DNA of 64,000 nt from Argopecten irradians (lineage: Eukaryota > Mollusca > Bivalvia > Pectinida > Pectinidae): the NCBI RefSeq assembly GCF_041381155.1, contig NC_091134.1:38833338-38897337 (forward strand), written 5' to 3'. Positions within the stretch are counted from its first letter, which is position 1; every line of letters begins with the position of its first letter. This document shows positions 47,569-59,444 of this stretch, piece by piece. Both the position numbers and the translations under genes were made by a program. Under the pieces are notes generated by a model. The model searched no databases. It was not told where the DNA came from and worked only from the letters and a program-made list of their open reading frames with translations.

Positions 47569-48967
47569 GTAAGTTTTTAGTTCATTTTCATAAACTAACC
47601 GTCTGTATGTAGTAAACAAGACTAATGCCTTCAACCACTTGTAATCAGGTTTGCTTTTTGGTTTATTATAGAAATATAATGATAATGGACATCAAATCAG
47701 ACAAATGGGTTTAGCTGTACAAAAATTATGATATTATTATTATAAAGAGATGCTTAAGAAACAATTATTAGCGGGATTGACACTATAAAAACCCTTCAGT
47801 GTCGAAGTTTCCGGTAGACTAGAAATTTTATTGAAATCTGATGACTATTATAGAATAAGAGCTAGAATTAATTCATTATTCATTAGGATTTTTTTGCTGC
47901 AGGGGACTGTTGGCCTATATATAATAAGTTACTGTGCTATAAATTAATAATGTCTATTTAAGCTTTTAACTTAATTCTCCATAATCGAAAGCCCCAGGGT
48001 ACTGATATTTTGCCTGTAGCCTTGATGGGATGAGGGTTACAGAGTTTGTTCAAACGAATTGGTACCTTTACATATATATATACATTTAACGTCACAGGGG
48101 TCTAAAAAACTAAAATCCTTACAGGACTTCTTGGCAATAAATAAGAGCTCTTGAGAGACCTGATATTTGGCCTGTAGTATATATGCTTGCATTAAATTTG
48201 TTCAAGTGCATACCTGTCAGCTTTCAGGAATTGCAATGCGGGAGAAAGGACATATGAGCGAAATTTTCAACAGTCCAACTGAGGCGCTACACGTCGCTTA
48301 TCATTATTACTTGTGATGTTTTAGCATATTGAACCCTGTTTATCTTTAGAAAATAACATAGGATAGAAATATTTTATGAATGAATAAGCTTTTTTTTATA
48401 TCCTATCAGTTGAAAAACTTGTATCTTTAACATCAAAAGGTTTTTAACGACATGTAAAATAACAATTTTGATTTGTTTAATTAATCAAGTGTAGAAAGCA
48501 GAAGGAGAAAAAAGGTTCTGATATTATTATATATTCTTGTTGCGACTTCAAATATTGAAACAATTGGATCCATGTGTTGAAGTTACATCTATCAAATATA
48601 TGTTTTCGTCTGTATCTGTATCTTGATTCTTCTTTTCACTTTCAATCTCCTTCTGCAATCATTGATTTGCTGGTACATTGAAGGGAATGAATCTTAACCT
48701 ACTTTTATATTAAGTCATCATCAAATATATCAAAAACTTACAGCTTCAATCCGTTATTGTAGAGTCCGTTATTAGCCTATAAGAGTCTCCTGTTTCTCAA
48801 AAGTAAGCATCTAGTTCTATTCATTTGGTTCTATTCATGAAGCTGTAAAAAAGACATGATTGAAAGCCTGGTGTCTAGAGGTAATCATTACAGGGATTAC
48901 TATAACTTTGCAATGTAAATTTAATTGTATTTACATTTGTTAAATATTTATTTCCAATTACTACCAG

Positions 48968-49093
48968 AAATCCAGGCTGGTGAGGCAGGCTGTACTGGTA
49001 TAGCCAATGAGTGTACTGCCATGTCTACCTGTACCGGGAACCAATGTATCTGTAACAGTGGTTACTATGACAGTGGTGCTGTCTGTTCTCTTC
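48968..49093 (+). CDS. Gene 2 array module exon 6
   Basis: 126 bp, phase 1-1, intact: EIQAGEAGCTGIANECTAMS then TCTGNQCICNSGYYDSGAVC. It is the last array exon. Downstream unit similarity breaks off about 150 bases later and is followed by a SINE. Confidence 0.88.
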
Positions 49094-49243
49094 GTAAGTT
49101 TTTAGTTCATTTTCATAAACTAACCGTCTGTATGTAGTATAACAAGACTAATGCTTCAACCACTTGTAATCAGGTTTGTTTTTGGTTTATTATAGAAAAT
49201 AATGATAATGACATCAAATCAGACAAATGGGTTTGCTGTACAT

Positions 49244-49450
49244 CATATTATCAGATGCAGAATGGGTTTATGCACTGGTCGCGAGTTCGAATCCTATATG
49301 GGGCTAGTTGTCAGGGTTATCTGACCGCTGGTCGGGTATGGTTTTTAGCGTCCAGGTATTACCTCCTACCAACTAAGTACCCTGAACGTCCTTAACTCTG
49401 ACCCTGGTTTATAGGACGTTAAACCTTCAAACCCAAACCCAACTCAAACC
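49244..49450 (+). mobile_element. tRNA-derived SINE copy
   Basis: A B-box-like gcgagttcgaatcctat lies near the start. The mid part is gtcgggtatggtttttagcg and the 3' end is gaccctggtttataggacg, ttaaacc. This matches the layout of 49845-50113 in the opposite orientation. It sits right at the end of the exon array. Nothing is seen from 49451 to 49844. Confidence 0.65.
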
Positions 49451-49844
49451 ACATTGTATACCTCAAGGTTTAGTTTTTGGTTTTATTTATATAAATATAA
49501 TTGATAATGGGACATATCCAAATCAGGACAGATGGGTTAAGGTAGAGGTATGGCTATGGCAGTCATATTTTGATATATTACTCTATATAGAAGATGTGAT
49601 GTCCATTTCGACATTGAATATAGGCATTGACACCACAGGTACCATAAAATGCCCTTCAATGAAGTTATCAACCAAAAAGATAGCATTTCTTCAATCATCC
49701 TAAAATATCACACATTTATTGTTCTGCGACTTGTGACATGTAGTTCTGGTTCAAAAAGTTGACTTTGTGAGACCGTTGTTTTAGTGTAAAAAAAGTATAT
49801 TGAACCTATGGCCATTTTACTATTATGTTGGATGGCGGGGATTG

Positions 49845-50113
49845 GTTTGTTTAGTTTTACGTCCTATTAACAGCCAGGGTCATGTAAGGAGTATGCCAGG
49901 TTAGTTGGTGGGAAGGAAAGCCGGTGTACTCGGGAAGTGGAGACCAACGGTCGTAAAAACCACCCGGCATGCGGTCAAGTACTGGCAAACTGCCCCCACA
50001 ATGGGATTCGAAACCCGCATCCCAGAGGCTGATGAGGGGGAACTTGTGGTATTCTATATTGTTCCCTAAGAGTGTAAACATCACTAACGAGTGTCGGCTA
50101 CCGCGGCCCTCGG
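49845..50113 (-). mobile_element. tRNA-derived SINE, near full length
   Basis: On the minus strand it starts ccgagggccgcggtagccga (A-box region) and has a B box gggtttcgaatccca. It then runs gtttgccagtacttgacc, gagtacaccggctttcctt and ccctggctgttaataggacg, and ends in a short A/C-rich tail. This is the head, body and tail plan of a widespread bivalve tRNA-SINE. Confidence 0.8.
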
Positions 50114-51836
50114 CTCTACATTACATATTCCCGAGGAACAACTAGAAAAATTGAATTTGTAATACTAATACAGCTCAGCTCTGAATGGATTATAAAAATT
50201 CAAATTCCAATACCTCTAAAGAGCAAACTATCTGATGCAACGCAATGCACATGGATTTAATAACCATAATTACTAAACAAATAGAATATGTACAATTAGT
50301 ATGAGAAGAAGGAAGGGAACATCCACCATCAAAGGCTTACTATATTGTGTAGTTATTGTATTTTGATTGAGTAGTTGGGATTAAAATCTCTGCCTTTAAA
50401 TCTTTTTCTTAACAAAGAGCATGTAAGGGTGTATGAACCAGCAAAACAACACCAAATCCAAAATCTTATATTTATCCTTCACTGGCTGATAATACTGGAG
50501 ACCAATAAGGAACATTGTTGCTTACTGCGTTTCCGCTGTTATTATTATGTTACAGTCTCCTCAGGTTTACAGAAAGTGTGTAGGTTATTCCTAATGGATC
50601 GATAATGTCACTCAGTTACCCGTTCTTCAGATGTATTCGCATTCGTACACAGAGGGTTACGAGGCTAACATGGGACCTTAACTGTTTAGAGTGCGACATA
50701 TATTACCAAGTCGCAGATACTTATATGTGTGTATGAAAATCATTGTGAATTGTGAATAGATAAGAAGGCCTTTGCTTCTTTGACTCATGGTGCGAACCTT
50801 TTTGTCCGAAACTAACTACGGTCAAATCAATAATTGGACATCAAATAAATGGGATTTAGGGGGACATATTTGATGTTATTATAAAGAGATGTTCTAGAGA
50901 CATTGTATATTGGATTAATACTTTAAAAAACACACTTCCTTGAAAGTTTATTATCAAAGGAACCCATGGGGGCATGTGAGGGGCCAAGGCTCCAATAGAG
51001 GTCAATTTGTGTAATAATTCATTATTGCTATCTAATACTTTCTTCTCTCGCAAAGTTACTAAATGGATTTTCGCTGTATGACATGTATATTGTTTGTAGT
51101 ATTCTTTATGATGGTGTTGGGAGTTTCTAAATATGTTACAAATGCGTTGGGCAAAACCTCCTCCCCCAGGGCTTAATAGGGTGGGCCAAAGGGGTATACA
51201 ATACTTGCGGTCATTATAGCAATAAAATGTCTTATTCCCTGAAAGTTGAGTGAATCTATCTGATACGTCATCTGGGATGTTAATGGTTTTGCTGACATCA
51301 CCCAACTTCTAGCAACATTCTTGTGTTATATCACTTAAGTTATGTATGTATGCTATCTCTGACACTGGAGGTTGTGACTTCACAAAATTGTAACAAATAG
51401 TGGAAACATGGCACATTGCATGACTCATAGGTAGTGAGAAATTGATTCATAATAGTCCTGTCTAGTCAATTAGTTGGGTGTATATATCTATATGTGCTTG
51501 CATGTATAATCAATATGTACCATCCACGAGTCTGATACACTTGTCAGACAGTTTCGTAGTTATGGCCTATACCTGAATGCTAGCACTGGAAGATTTTTAT
51601 AATTGTAAAAATATTCTCATTGCTTTTCATGATATAAAATTGTCTTGAATATTTTGGTTTATGATGATCAGATAAAAGCATTTTATTTAATGTATATAAT
51701 ATATATATATAGCATATATATTGATCTCTACTGTTCTATGTATAAAATGAATGCTCTATTTTCATGTTTCTATCTGATAAGTCATGTATGAATGCATTCC
51801 AATTTATGTATATGATGTATATTAACAATATTAAGG
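50114..51836. other. Gene 2 intron part, nothing recognised
   Basis: No exon with module cysteines and no clear repeat border. A minus-strand frame of 149 codons (50856-51305) has no motif or splice context and is treated as chance. Confidence 0.45.
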
Positions 51837-51902
51837 ATAATTCAAACTGGTCCATCAATATATATGTTTAATTTTGTTCGAACTAACCGAAGGTTTACCG
51901 TA
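51837..51902. mobile_element. Right-end fragment of the pogo-like MITE
   Basis: ggataattcaaactggtcc through ccgaaggtttaccg then TA is the same as the right end at 31948-32015. The left part is missing, so this is a truncated copy. Confidence 0.8.
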
Positions 51903-51929
51903 TTTATTACTGACAGAAACATAATGCGT

Positions 51930-51971
51930 GATTGTATCATCAACCTACCAATAATGGGATATGTGCTGAAT
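51930..51971 (+). pseudogene. Relic of an A-type module exon end
   Basis: The phrase ccaataatgggatatgtgct gaat before gtaagt matches the last third of the A2-type exons (NNGIC, then the donor). The rest of the exon, including the CxC pair, is gone or unrecognisable, and the MITE fragment lies directly upstream. A dead exon. Confidence 0.5.
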
Positions 51972-52554
51972 GTAAGTTAATGGTTTGAATTATACACTGA
52001 CTGCCAAATTGCTTGGAAAGTCACTTGAACTCTCACAACTATACATTTCTTAAAAGCAATTAAGTCTGTCCCTGACTTCACCACTGGATTTAAAAATTGT
52101 ATATCTACTTCCCATGCATCCTTGACCTCTTGTCTTACAGACAGCTAACCTGTTGGATAGTAATGACTGTCATTATATGCTGGTATATAGCACATTAAAA
52201 AACAAATTTATAAAAGATTTTTCTGTAATAATTTTAAAGTATATACAGTTATAGTTAAGGTATACATGCAGTTATAAAATGGATGGATATCTTAAGACAA
52301 CAAGGTGTTTTCTTTATTTTTGTCTTTGTTTACCTATCAAACCTTCATGTTCAAAATGAAATAGAAGGTACATGGTCAGTGCAATTATTAAATTCAGGCA
52401 TATATACCTGTATCTAGCTAATATTTTTTTTCACAAATATTGCAGTTAGATCATCTTTTATTGTAAAACTTGAATTAAAACATTATATCTGGAATCCTAT
52501 GTTTAATTGAAATGTTGCAATTGAAAGGAAATCAATATTTGATTGATGTTTCAG

Positions 52555-52707
52555 TGATTACATTAAGTGGGACCTGTACTAGTAGTTTAAGTGTTACCCA
52601 GTGTCAGACGACTGGAGCTGTTTGTGCTACTGACAACAAATGTAGATGTAACCAAGGAACATTTGATAGTAACGGGTTTGGTACAGCTGATGGTACCTGT
52701 GTAGACA
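52555..52707 (+). CDS. Gene 2 six-cysteine module exon, divergent type
   Basis: 153 bp, phase 1-1, after ttgatgtttcag and before gtaagt. Encodes ITLSGTCTSSLSVTQCQTTG followed by AVCATDNKCRCNQGTFDSNG and TADGTC. The six cysteines and the CxC pair are present, but GYYDS is replaced by GTFDS and the loops differ, so it is an older branch of the same module family. No later exon of gene 2 was found before the opposite-strand gene begins. Confidence 0.8.
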
Positions 52708-53569
52708 GTAAGTTTATAATATATTTGAATTCCTTTGAGTGAAATAATGTTTTTGGTCTTACTCTTCACTATTGAATATATAGTCAATAGTGCCTAAATA
52801 CAGCTAGTATTATATATTGCTACTCAGCTGTCATGACCATCAGACAGGTCCAACCATTTTCCATCTTTACTATTGAATGAAGCTATAATTATGATGCAGC
52901 AGACACAATTATTTGATAAATTAAATTAAAAGAAAGTTATTATGATAATCCTTTGTTTGTTATAGATGTAGTTATAGTGGTCACATCTACTTTATACACA
53001 AAGCATGTTCAAAATTCCAAACTGCCATATTATGTTGTTAATGGCATGCAATTTTAGTCTAGTCTAAAAAGAAACTTTTAGCACATTTTCATTATGATTA
53101 AAAATGATTAAATAATCAGTTAAAGAAAAGTCTCATCCAGAGCAGTTATCTCCTATACTATAAGAAGACGTCATCTAGGTGAGATGATGAGTTATTTACT
53201 AAAACAACATGGTCGTTTACAAGCTAGGTCACTGTGACCTACATTTTGATCTTTAATAAATTGATCTCAGTTTAAAAACAGCTTATCCAGACTTGCTCTC
53301 CATTACTTTGAGGCATATGAAATATCATATATATACTACTCAAAATTTGCTAAGGATCACTTTTACTTTGTAGTATATCAAATTCATTTCATTGTACAAA
53401 ATTCATAAAAAATACTTAAATGATTTCTTTAAGATGTCTGAACACAGGTTCCAACAGAAAAACTGTGAAATTTCCACGAGCGTTCGATACATTACTTGTG
53501 AAACAGTTCTACCCCCAAAAATGACAAAAACAGGACAATAGGAGTGAAAATGAAATACGCATTAAAAAC
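52708..53569. other. Unassigned, AT-rich
   Basis: Possible 3' end or next intron of gene 2. I found no module, no copy of the gene 1 tail and no clear terminal exon. Confidence 0.4.
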
Positions 53570-53763
53570 AGTTTTCTCGCAATTAAGTCCCATTTCCAGT
53601 TTTGCTGGATGAATGCCCATTCCTCTTGCAAAGCTGTTCCATGTTTTTGCAGTGACCTTGGCTTGTAAACGCTGGAAGAAATAGATTCCAGTAGCATGTC
53701 CTACATGTGCTCTATAGGAATTAGATCCAGGGAATGAGCAGGCCAATCCATGTGTTTGATAAT
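53570..53763 (-). mobile_element. Tc1/mariner-type transposase fragment
   Basis: The minus strand reads KHMDWPAHSLDLIPIEHM, a stop, then DMLLESISSSVYKPRSLQ and ALQEEWAFIQQNW. This is the WPARSPDLNPIEHVWD block and following helix of Tc1-like transposases (last catalytic region), with a TGG-to-TAG change after EHM. No inverted ends were found nearby, so it is an old fragment. The GT-rich stretch 53764-54500 shows a small palindrome near 53883 (caggtctgaggtcccgtaga) and nothing else. Confidence 0.8.
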
Positions 53764-54499
53764 TTTCATTTGAAGCTCGTCGTCCGAGGTTTATAAGGCT
53801 ATGTCACTACGAATACACTTTATAAACGCCACTAGAACTTGAATATCCACGCAATCTGTGTATAATAGACTTTATTTGGCAGGTCTGAGGTCCCGTAGAC
53901 CTGCAATGAGAATTTCTTTGACTAGTAAGCATGCTCAGGCAAGACTTATATCAGCCCGCGATCACGCGAGATGGACTTTCAGAGTAAATAGGTTCTATAT
54001 CTTTTCAATAATTCCTGATTAGTAATAACAAGTGGATAAATATCTCAAACACAACATTGACATTTTCAACCTGGAGTGAACTGGGCGGACCAGAACCGCC
54101 GATGATATATGGACATTCTGCATCAGCATAGAATGTCAGTTATTCAGGGTAACGGAGGGCCAATAACAAGAAAACAAAACACAATGTCGGTTTTAATATG
54201 TAAATATCTTTTAAATAATTAAAATACAACACTGAGAATTCTTAGTGCACAGTTGTCAATCATATATATCGGGTAATATAATTGGCATTGAAATTGTCAC
54301 CAGCTCCCGCGTTTCCATACCTCCGATATTTAGGGACATCCTCTGTGACATGCGTTTTTTTTTCCAAAAATTTTTATGATGCTGCAAAATATACTCGATA
54401 AGTAGATGTTTTTCATCAGCATTATTCCCAGCCCTAAAAAGTACCTGCGCAAATTACACTGGTGCGCAAATTATAACCAGTTTTATACGGTAAAAGGTA

Positions 54500-54775
54500 A
54501 AGGTCATTTTTTTAAAAAAATAAACTTGGTAGCCCACCTTTATCCCAGCATGCCACAGGCCGTAAATCAGGTCCCTAGGCTGTTTGGTTATTAAAATGAA
54601 GTCGTATTTTTAAAGATTTTAGCATATTTGATCCCTGTGACCTTGAATGAAAATCAAGGTTATTCTTTTGAACAAAAAATTTGTAGCCCTCATCCCAACA
54701 TGTCACAGAGCCCAATATCAGGTCTCTAGGCCTTTTGTTTAATTAAGAAGAAGTCTTTTTAACAATTTTAACATC
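54500..54775 (-). repeat. Two-unit tandem repeat, pearl-like core
   Basis: Two units of about 155 bp share ttggtagccc, atcccagcatgccacag, aggtccctaggc and a self-complementary tgaccttgaatg...tcaaggt. The last phrase also occurs near 39.15 kb, which links it to that repeat family. Nothing further up to 55250. Confidence 0.5.
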
Positions 54776-55249
54776 ATGGGGACAGTAAAAATAAATTTGA
54801 CTGCAATACAAAAAGTCAAAATAGAATCTCACCAAGCAGTCAACATTAAATCTTAACAGAAAAATCAGGCATAAGTCAAACAAGGACATAGTCATTCAGA
54901 TCCCCAGCCAATGGAGAGCTAAATCAATTAATTTTATATGCTAGTAAGAGTATAGGGAAAAGTATTTTAAAACCCAACTGCAATTGAAGAAATATATCCA
55001 AAACATAAATTTATGTTTTTTTTTTAACAAAGTGAAACCAACTTTGAAAACATTTGCTTCTTTGAAAAATAACAGAATTGATCTTAGCTTTAACAAAGTT
55101 CAGCAGCTAACAGTGTGATTTTTTATTTGTTTTAAACAGCGACGAGTTACATAGGAATTAAGTGAATGTTCATAGTAATTGAGTTTGATATATCTGAGTT
55201 TTACTGCATGCATATTAAATAAAAAGTAAAGCATAATACAAAATTAGAA

Positions 55250-55657
55250 GTCCTACATAAAATGTGTCTATGAAGTTTCATGGAAATATCTCTGCTGGTT
55301 TTAGAGTTGTGCTCCGGAAACGATTCTTACACAAAAATCTGCCATTTTCAGCAATGTTTCCATGGTTACAGAAAAAAGTACAAAAAGTGAAAACCTTAAA
55401 ATAGCAATGCTCCGGAACGAACCTGGTACAAAAATATGATATTTTCAGCAATGTTTCCATGGTTATGGAAAAAAATGCAAAAAATGAAAACCTAAAAATA
55501 GCAAAAGGCACTACTAGACCATAAGACCAATGTGTGTATGAAGTTTCGTGGAAATATCTCTACTGGTTTTAGAGTTATGCTCCGGAAACCATTCGAACGC
55601 ACGGACGGACGGAACCCATTTGTATATCCCCCGCCAACTTCGTTGGGCGGGGGATAA
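55250..55657 (-). mobile_element. Pearl-like element with a tatcccccgcc hairpin
   Basis: On the minus strand it starts with an 11-bp perfect stem, TATCCCCCGCC...GGCGGGGGATA (55625-55656). Then come ggaacccatt-side ccgtccgtccgtgcgttcg and about three core units with tgctccggaa, ttttagagtt and gcaatgtttccatggtta. It ends about 60 bases from the donor of the exon at 55718. Confidence 0.7.
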
Positions 55658-55717
55658 TAACCAGTTTGTATTTTGTAATTTGCTGCTAGTGTATCTGCAT
55701 ATAACATTCTGACTTAC

Positions 55718-55861
55718 GTGTAACACACATCCCATTATTGGCTGACGGACCATCACTGTCATAGTAACCAGTGTTACAGGTACACACACCACCAGAACAC
55801 ATAGAGTTATCCTTACATGCAGTTGATGGTAAAGAAGAGCATGCTTCTCCTGGATTTAGTC
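55718..55861 (-). CDS. Gene 3 six-cysteine module exon (A type)
   Basis: 144 bp on the minus strand, phase 1-1, acceptor accattctacaccag, donor gtaagtc. Encodes GLNPGEACSSLPSTACKD then NSMCSGGVCTCNTGYYDSDG and NNGMCVT. All six cysteines have A2 spacing. It is the last gene 3 exon I can find leftward. Confidence 0.87.
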
Positions 55862-56346
55862 CTGGTGTAGAATGGTTATAGTTATCAACATGCTGTTTAT
55901 TAAATGTTTACCATGCTATATAGAATAACGATAAAAATTTCTTGCACCTCGGACAAGGAAATCTCACATGGTACCCGGTGCTAGATTTTTCTATCTCGTC
56001 CGATCTGTCTGGTACCTTTACATGAATATTGGCGGAATTTTAAGCCATTCATGTAACAGTTCGTGCATGTGACGTGTCATACTCTCGAATCGGTGATGTC
56101 ACACGCGTCAGATAATCAATATTATTAGAAATTTGTGCATTCAGTCATTTACCATGCATTGTTTGGTTCTTGTTTTTAATTATGAAAACAGTAGGGTATG
56201 TACCGATTGATCATCGTTTTTCTTTGATATGACTAAACTATAGTTTTACAAGAAATGACTGCAATTGAAGTGCAGAAGAAATGGTTGATAGGCTTTGAAC
56301 CAGGAGGCCCAAAACGGGATAATTTTGCACTCTGAACGCGTATATA

Positions 56347-56572
56347 GATTGAGTTTGTTATATCATAGAGGCGTGAGAAATAAAATCTATTATCTTTAAG
56401 TGATCAAGATCGGGTTATCTCAGTCTCGGGCTAAGGTTTGGTAATGTCCTAACTTCGGCTAACGCCTCGGCTGGGATTATGTTACAAAATCTTAGCCCTC
56501 AACTGAGATAACCCGATCTCGATCACTTACAGGTAACAGATTTTATTAATCTAGTGATTGATCTCAATCTAG
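56347..56572. mobile_element. Foldback MITE
   Basis: The arms gattgag...aaaatctattatc...aagtgatcaagatcggg, ttatctcagtctcgggctaa are mirrored by ttagccctcaactgagataa, cccgatctcgatcactt...gattttattaatc...ctcaatc. About 95-bp arms with small indels, loop about 35 bp. It lies in the intron between gene 3 exons. The rest of that intron (55862-56346, 56573-57018) shows nothing. Confidence 0.7.
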
Positions 56573-57018
56573 CCAGGTCAAAGGATTTTAATAACGAGAC
56601 TTCTAATATAGGGAGATCCCAAAAAGATCTAAAAAAGAGGTAAATTTAAAACACTTGAGATATCATAATCCAATATAGCTGTCAGTCATATTTTGTATGA
56701 TAGCTGTCAGAAAACTATAGGTACATGTACTAGTAAGAGGACACTACCAATGCAATATGAAGATTATTGGGATGACTCGATTGATATCCCTCCCTACTTT
56801 GAGAAATTGCAGAAACAAGATTTTTTTTTAGGATGCACATGTACATATAGACCCAAACAAAAGATGATTTGACAAGCCCACTGTCTGATGATAGAGGACA
56901 AATAAATAGACATTTTATAAAGTTTAGTAAGTTATTATCATTATTTGCCTTATATGTGATCTTTAACTACAGCATCAATTGTTTGTTAGGTAAGGCTGAT
57001 CAACATTTCCTGACTTAC

Positions 57019-57162
57019 TTGGAGTACATGTACCACTACTGGCTGACGAACCATCACTGTCATAGTACCCGTTGTTACAGGTACACACATTATTGTTACA
57101 CATAGAGTTATCCTTACAGGCGTTTGTTGGTGATACTGAACATGATACTCCTGGATTTAGTC
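57019..57162 (-). CDS. Gene 3 six-cysteine module exon (A type)
   Basis: 144 bp, phase 1-1, acceptor aacctttctacaccag, donor gtaagtc. Encodes GLNPGVSCSVSPTNACKD then NSMCNNNVCTCNNGYYDSDG and SSGTCTP. Close to the gene 1 A2 exons, with NNN instead of GG in the third-to-fourth cysteine loop. Confidence 0.87.
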
Positions 57163-59444
57163 CTGGTGTAGAAAGGTTATCATCATGCAGTTTAATAAAT
57201 GTTTACCATGATGTAAAGAATATAGTCTAAGCAGATGAACATCAGAACTCAGGTTCTCTATAAACTATAGAAAATAAATGATCGGTGACCAGATTGACAT
57301 TGAAACTATATGTTTAGAAATCAAAAATTCATTTTTATACACATAATGCATGCATTAGATGGAAAAATATTTTTCCTATCTAAATGAAAGTGTGTTTTAT
57401 GGTAATAATGTATTTTAAAACAACTGAACATAGACGCTTAGTTTCAAACTAAAGAGCAAGATCTCCGAAAGATCTTGGTACCATCCATTTTATTATTAGA
57501 CAATAGCAAATGTTAAGTTTTCCCTTATTAACAGGAAGATTTTTTACCTCAACATTTGATTACCACAAGGAAACTGCCCATAAAATCAACTATTCTAGAT
57601 ATATATAATGTTATAGAAGCAAAACACTTTAAACTATTCTAGATATATATAATGTTATAGAAGCAAAACACTTTAAATGTTTTGATTATCTGCTTGCATT
57701 GCTGTCAGCCATATTTGGTATGATAGCTAGCGCTGTTCTAATTTAACCAGCTAGGGACGTACCAATAGGTCCGTGCTGGGGAAAGTTACCAGTTCGCTCA
57801 TCCAAACGAGTAGTGGATTTGACCATAGGAAAGTAAATATTGACAGCACTGCACTTGTTCATCAGACAGGCACAAATTACTGACACCAATCAAATTTGAC
57901 TTGGATCTTCTATAAGTCATGTTACATTTATCACTAAATATATACTTCTTTTACTGTTTCTTAGAAATATGATAGAAAATAATAAGCTTCCACGTTCTGC
58001 ATCATTCATGAAAATGAATTCCCGAATTTTGTTTTCAATACAATGCAGTTAAATCTAAATAACTAAATGAATTAATTCCAGCTCTAATTTTATTAGTTTT
58101 TTCAATACACTAATTATTAATATAATGAAAGATGCAAGTAATAAACACAATTAAGTATTTATATTTACACCCCCCCCCCTTCCAAACTACTCAAGAATGG
58201 TTGAAGGTTTCTTTATTGGTATTGGAAAATACAAGGCACATATACTCAGTGTTTTTTTCACTTACAATTTTCAACAGCCCATGCCTTTTCAATTGGGAAA
58301 ATAACTCGGAATTTGGAGGAAATTGGGAAAAAGTGTAAAAATATTCAAAATCACTTGCCCCGGGCAAGTAGAGCCCAATAATTCACTTGCAATTACCCAA
58401 AATTAAATTCCACTTGCCCCCCAAAAAATACCATTTTTTCTTACCGCAGTACTGTACTTATTAGAAAATTGAAAATCAAAAACTTTAGAATTATCTAATA
58501 AACATTTCTAATTCTATTTCACAAGATGTTTTCCTTCTATTATTAGAAGAAAAATAAAACAATTAATTTGAAACACTATTTGTATTTTTAAAACTTTTTT
58601 TTTGTTTCTCTATCATTTTTTTTTTAAATTCCTGAATTCCGGAAACCGGATTCCGGCTCCATTATTAGATACCAAGTGCTACTTCCTACCTTGAACAGAG
58701 ATCGTTTTTACACAAGAAAAACTCCATGCTTATGTCGAAAAAAAATAATTAGACGACTAATAATGTAAGTTAACTCTGGAAACATTGTTGTATTACTTAA
58801 AAGCAGTTGACTATTGTTTTTATTAGCTTGAATGTCTGTAAAACGTCTCTGAACTGAAGGTGCACCTAGCGACCTAGTTATGCTCATTTCGATTTTGTTT
58901 TCATTTTGTGAAATAAAAATTGTTTCTGATCCCAAATGTTTTGTTTTAAGTAATGTAAACTAGTCTATATTTACACATTTTAGGAATGAAAATCTGGTTC
59001 AAATCATCAACACAAATGTCATTGAATTTGATCAGTTTTTATTGGGAAATTTGACTTCAAAATTGGGGAAATAAGGCATTTTTTGGCTAGGGGAAACAGC
59101 CGAAGTTCGGCTGAAGATTTGGCCAAAAAAAACCACTGATACTGGTATATGCAAATATGTCCCAGCATTATTACAGTAGGAAAGACTATGCAAATCTCAA
59201 AGTCACATATATATCTTACATGTATATACATGCAGTCTATACTGTTAACATCCTATAATATAAATAATGCATTTTATCATACAGAGGTCATACAGAGGTC
59301 CTATGTATAATATGATGGATGTCTGATCATGGTGCAATACATGTACAAGAGTAATTAAAATAATATAATGAGCACAAGCCTACAATTTAGTGTCCATGCT
59401 GATGAGACAATCATGTATCTTATAAAGATCTGCAAATAACTTAC
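57163..59444 (-). other. Gene 3 intron
   Basis: AT-rich. It contains a 44-bp tandem duplication (57588-57675), a C11 run near 58170, and cacttgcccc / cttgccccgggcaag repeats around 58350-58430. No exon recognised. Confidence 0.5.
57588..57675. repeat. 44-bp tandem duplication
   Basis: The unit aactattctagatatatata...caaaacactttaaa-type occurs twice head to tail without mismatch, in a gene 3 intron. Confidence 0.85.

Larger units (their letters stand above)
41279..49243 (+). repeat. Tandem array of ~1.46-kb exon-bearing units
   Basis: Copies begin with ctccttctgaatcattattg at about 41.29, 42.74, 44.21, 45.70, 47.15 and 48.64 kb. The last copy is cut short near 49243. Each unit holds one module exon after tttccaactactaccag, with its whole downstream intron. 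Introns are nearly as similar as exons, so the copies are recent. Because the exon is phase 1-1, every added unit adds one module in frame. Copies 3 (44.2-44.6 kb) and 6 (48.4-49.0 kb) have many scattered small insertions. Confidence 0.93.

Noticed and set aside
50856-51305. 149-codon minus-strand frame
   Set aside because: Low similarity to any protein style I know, no splice context, and it runs through intron-like sequence of gene 2.
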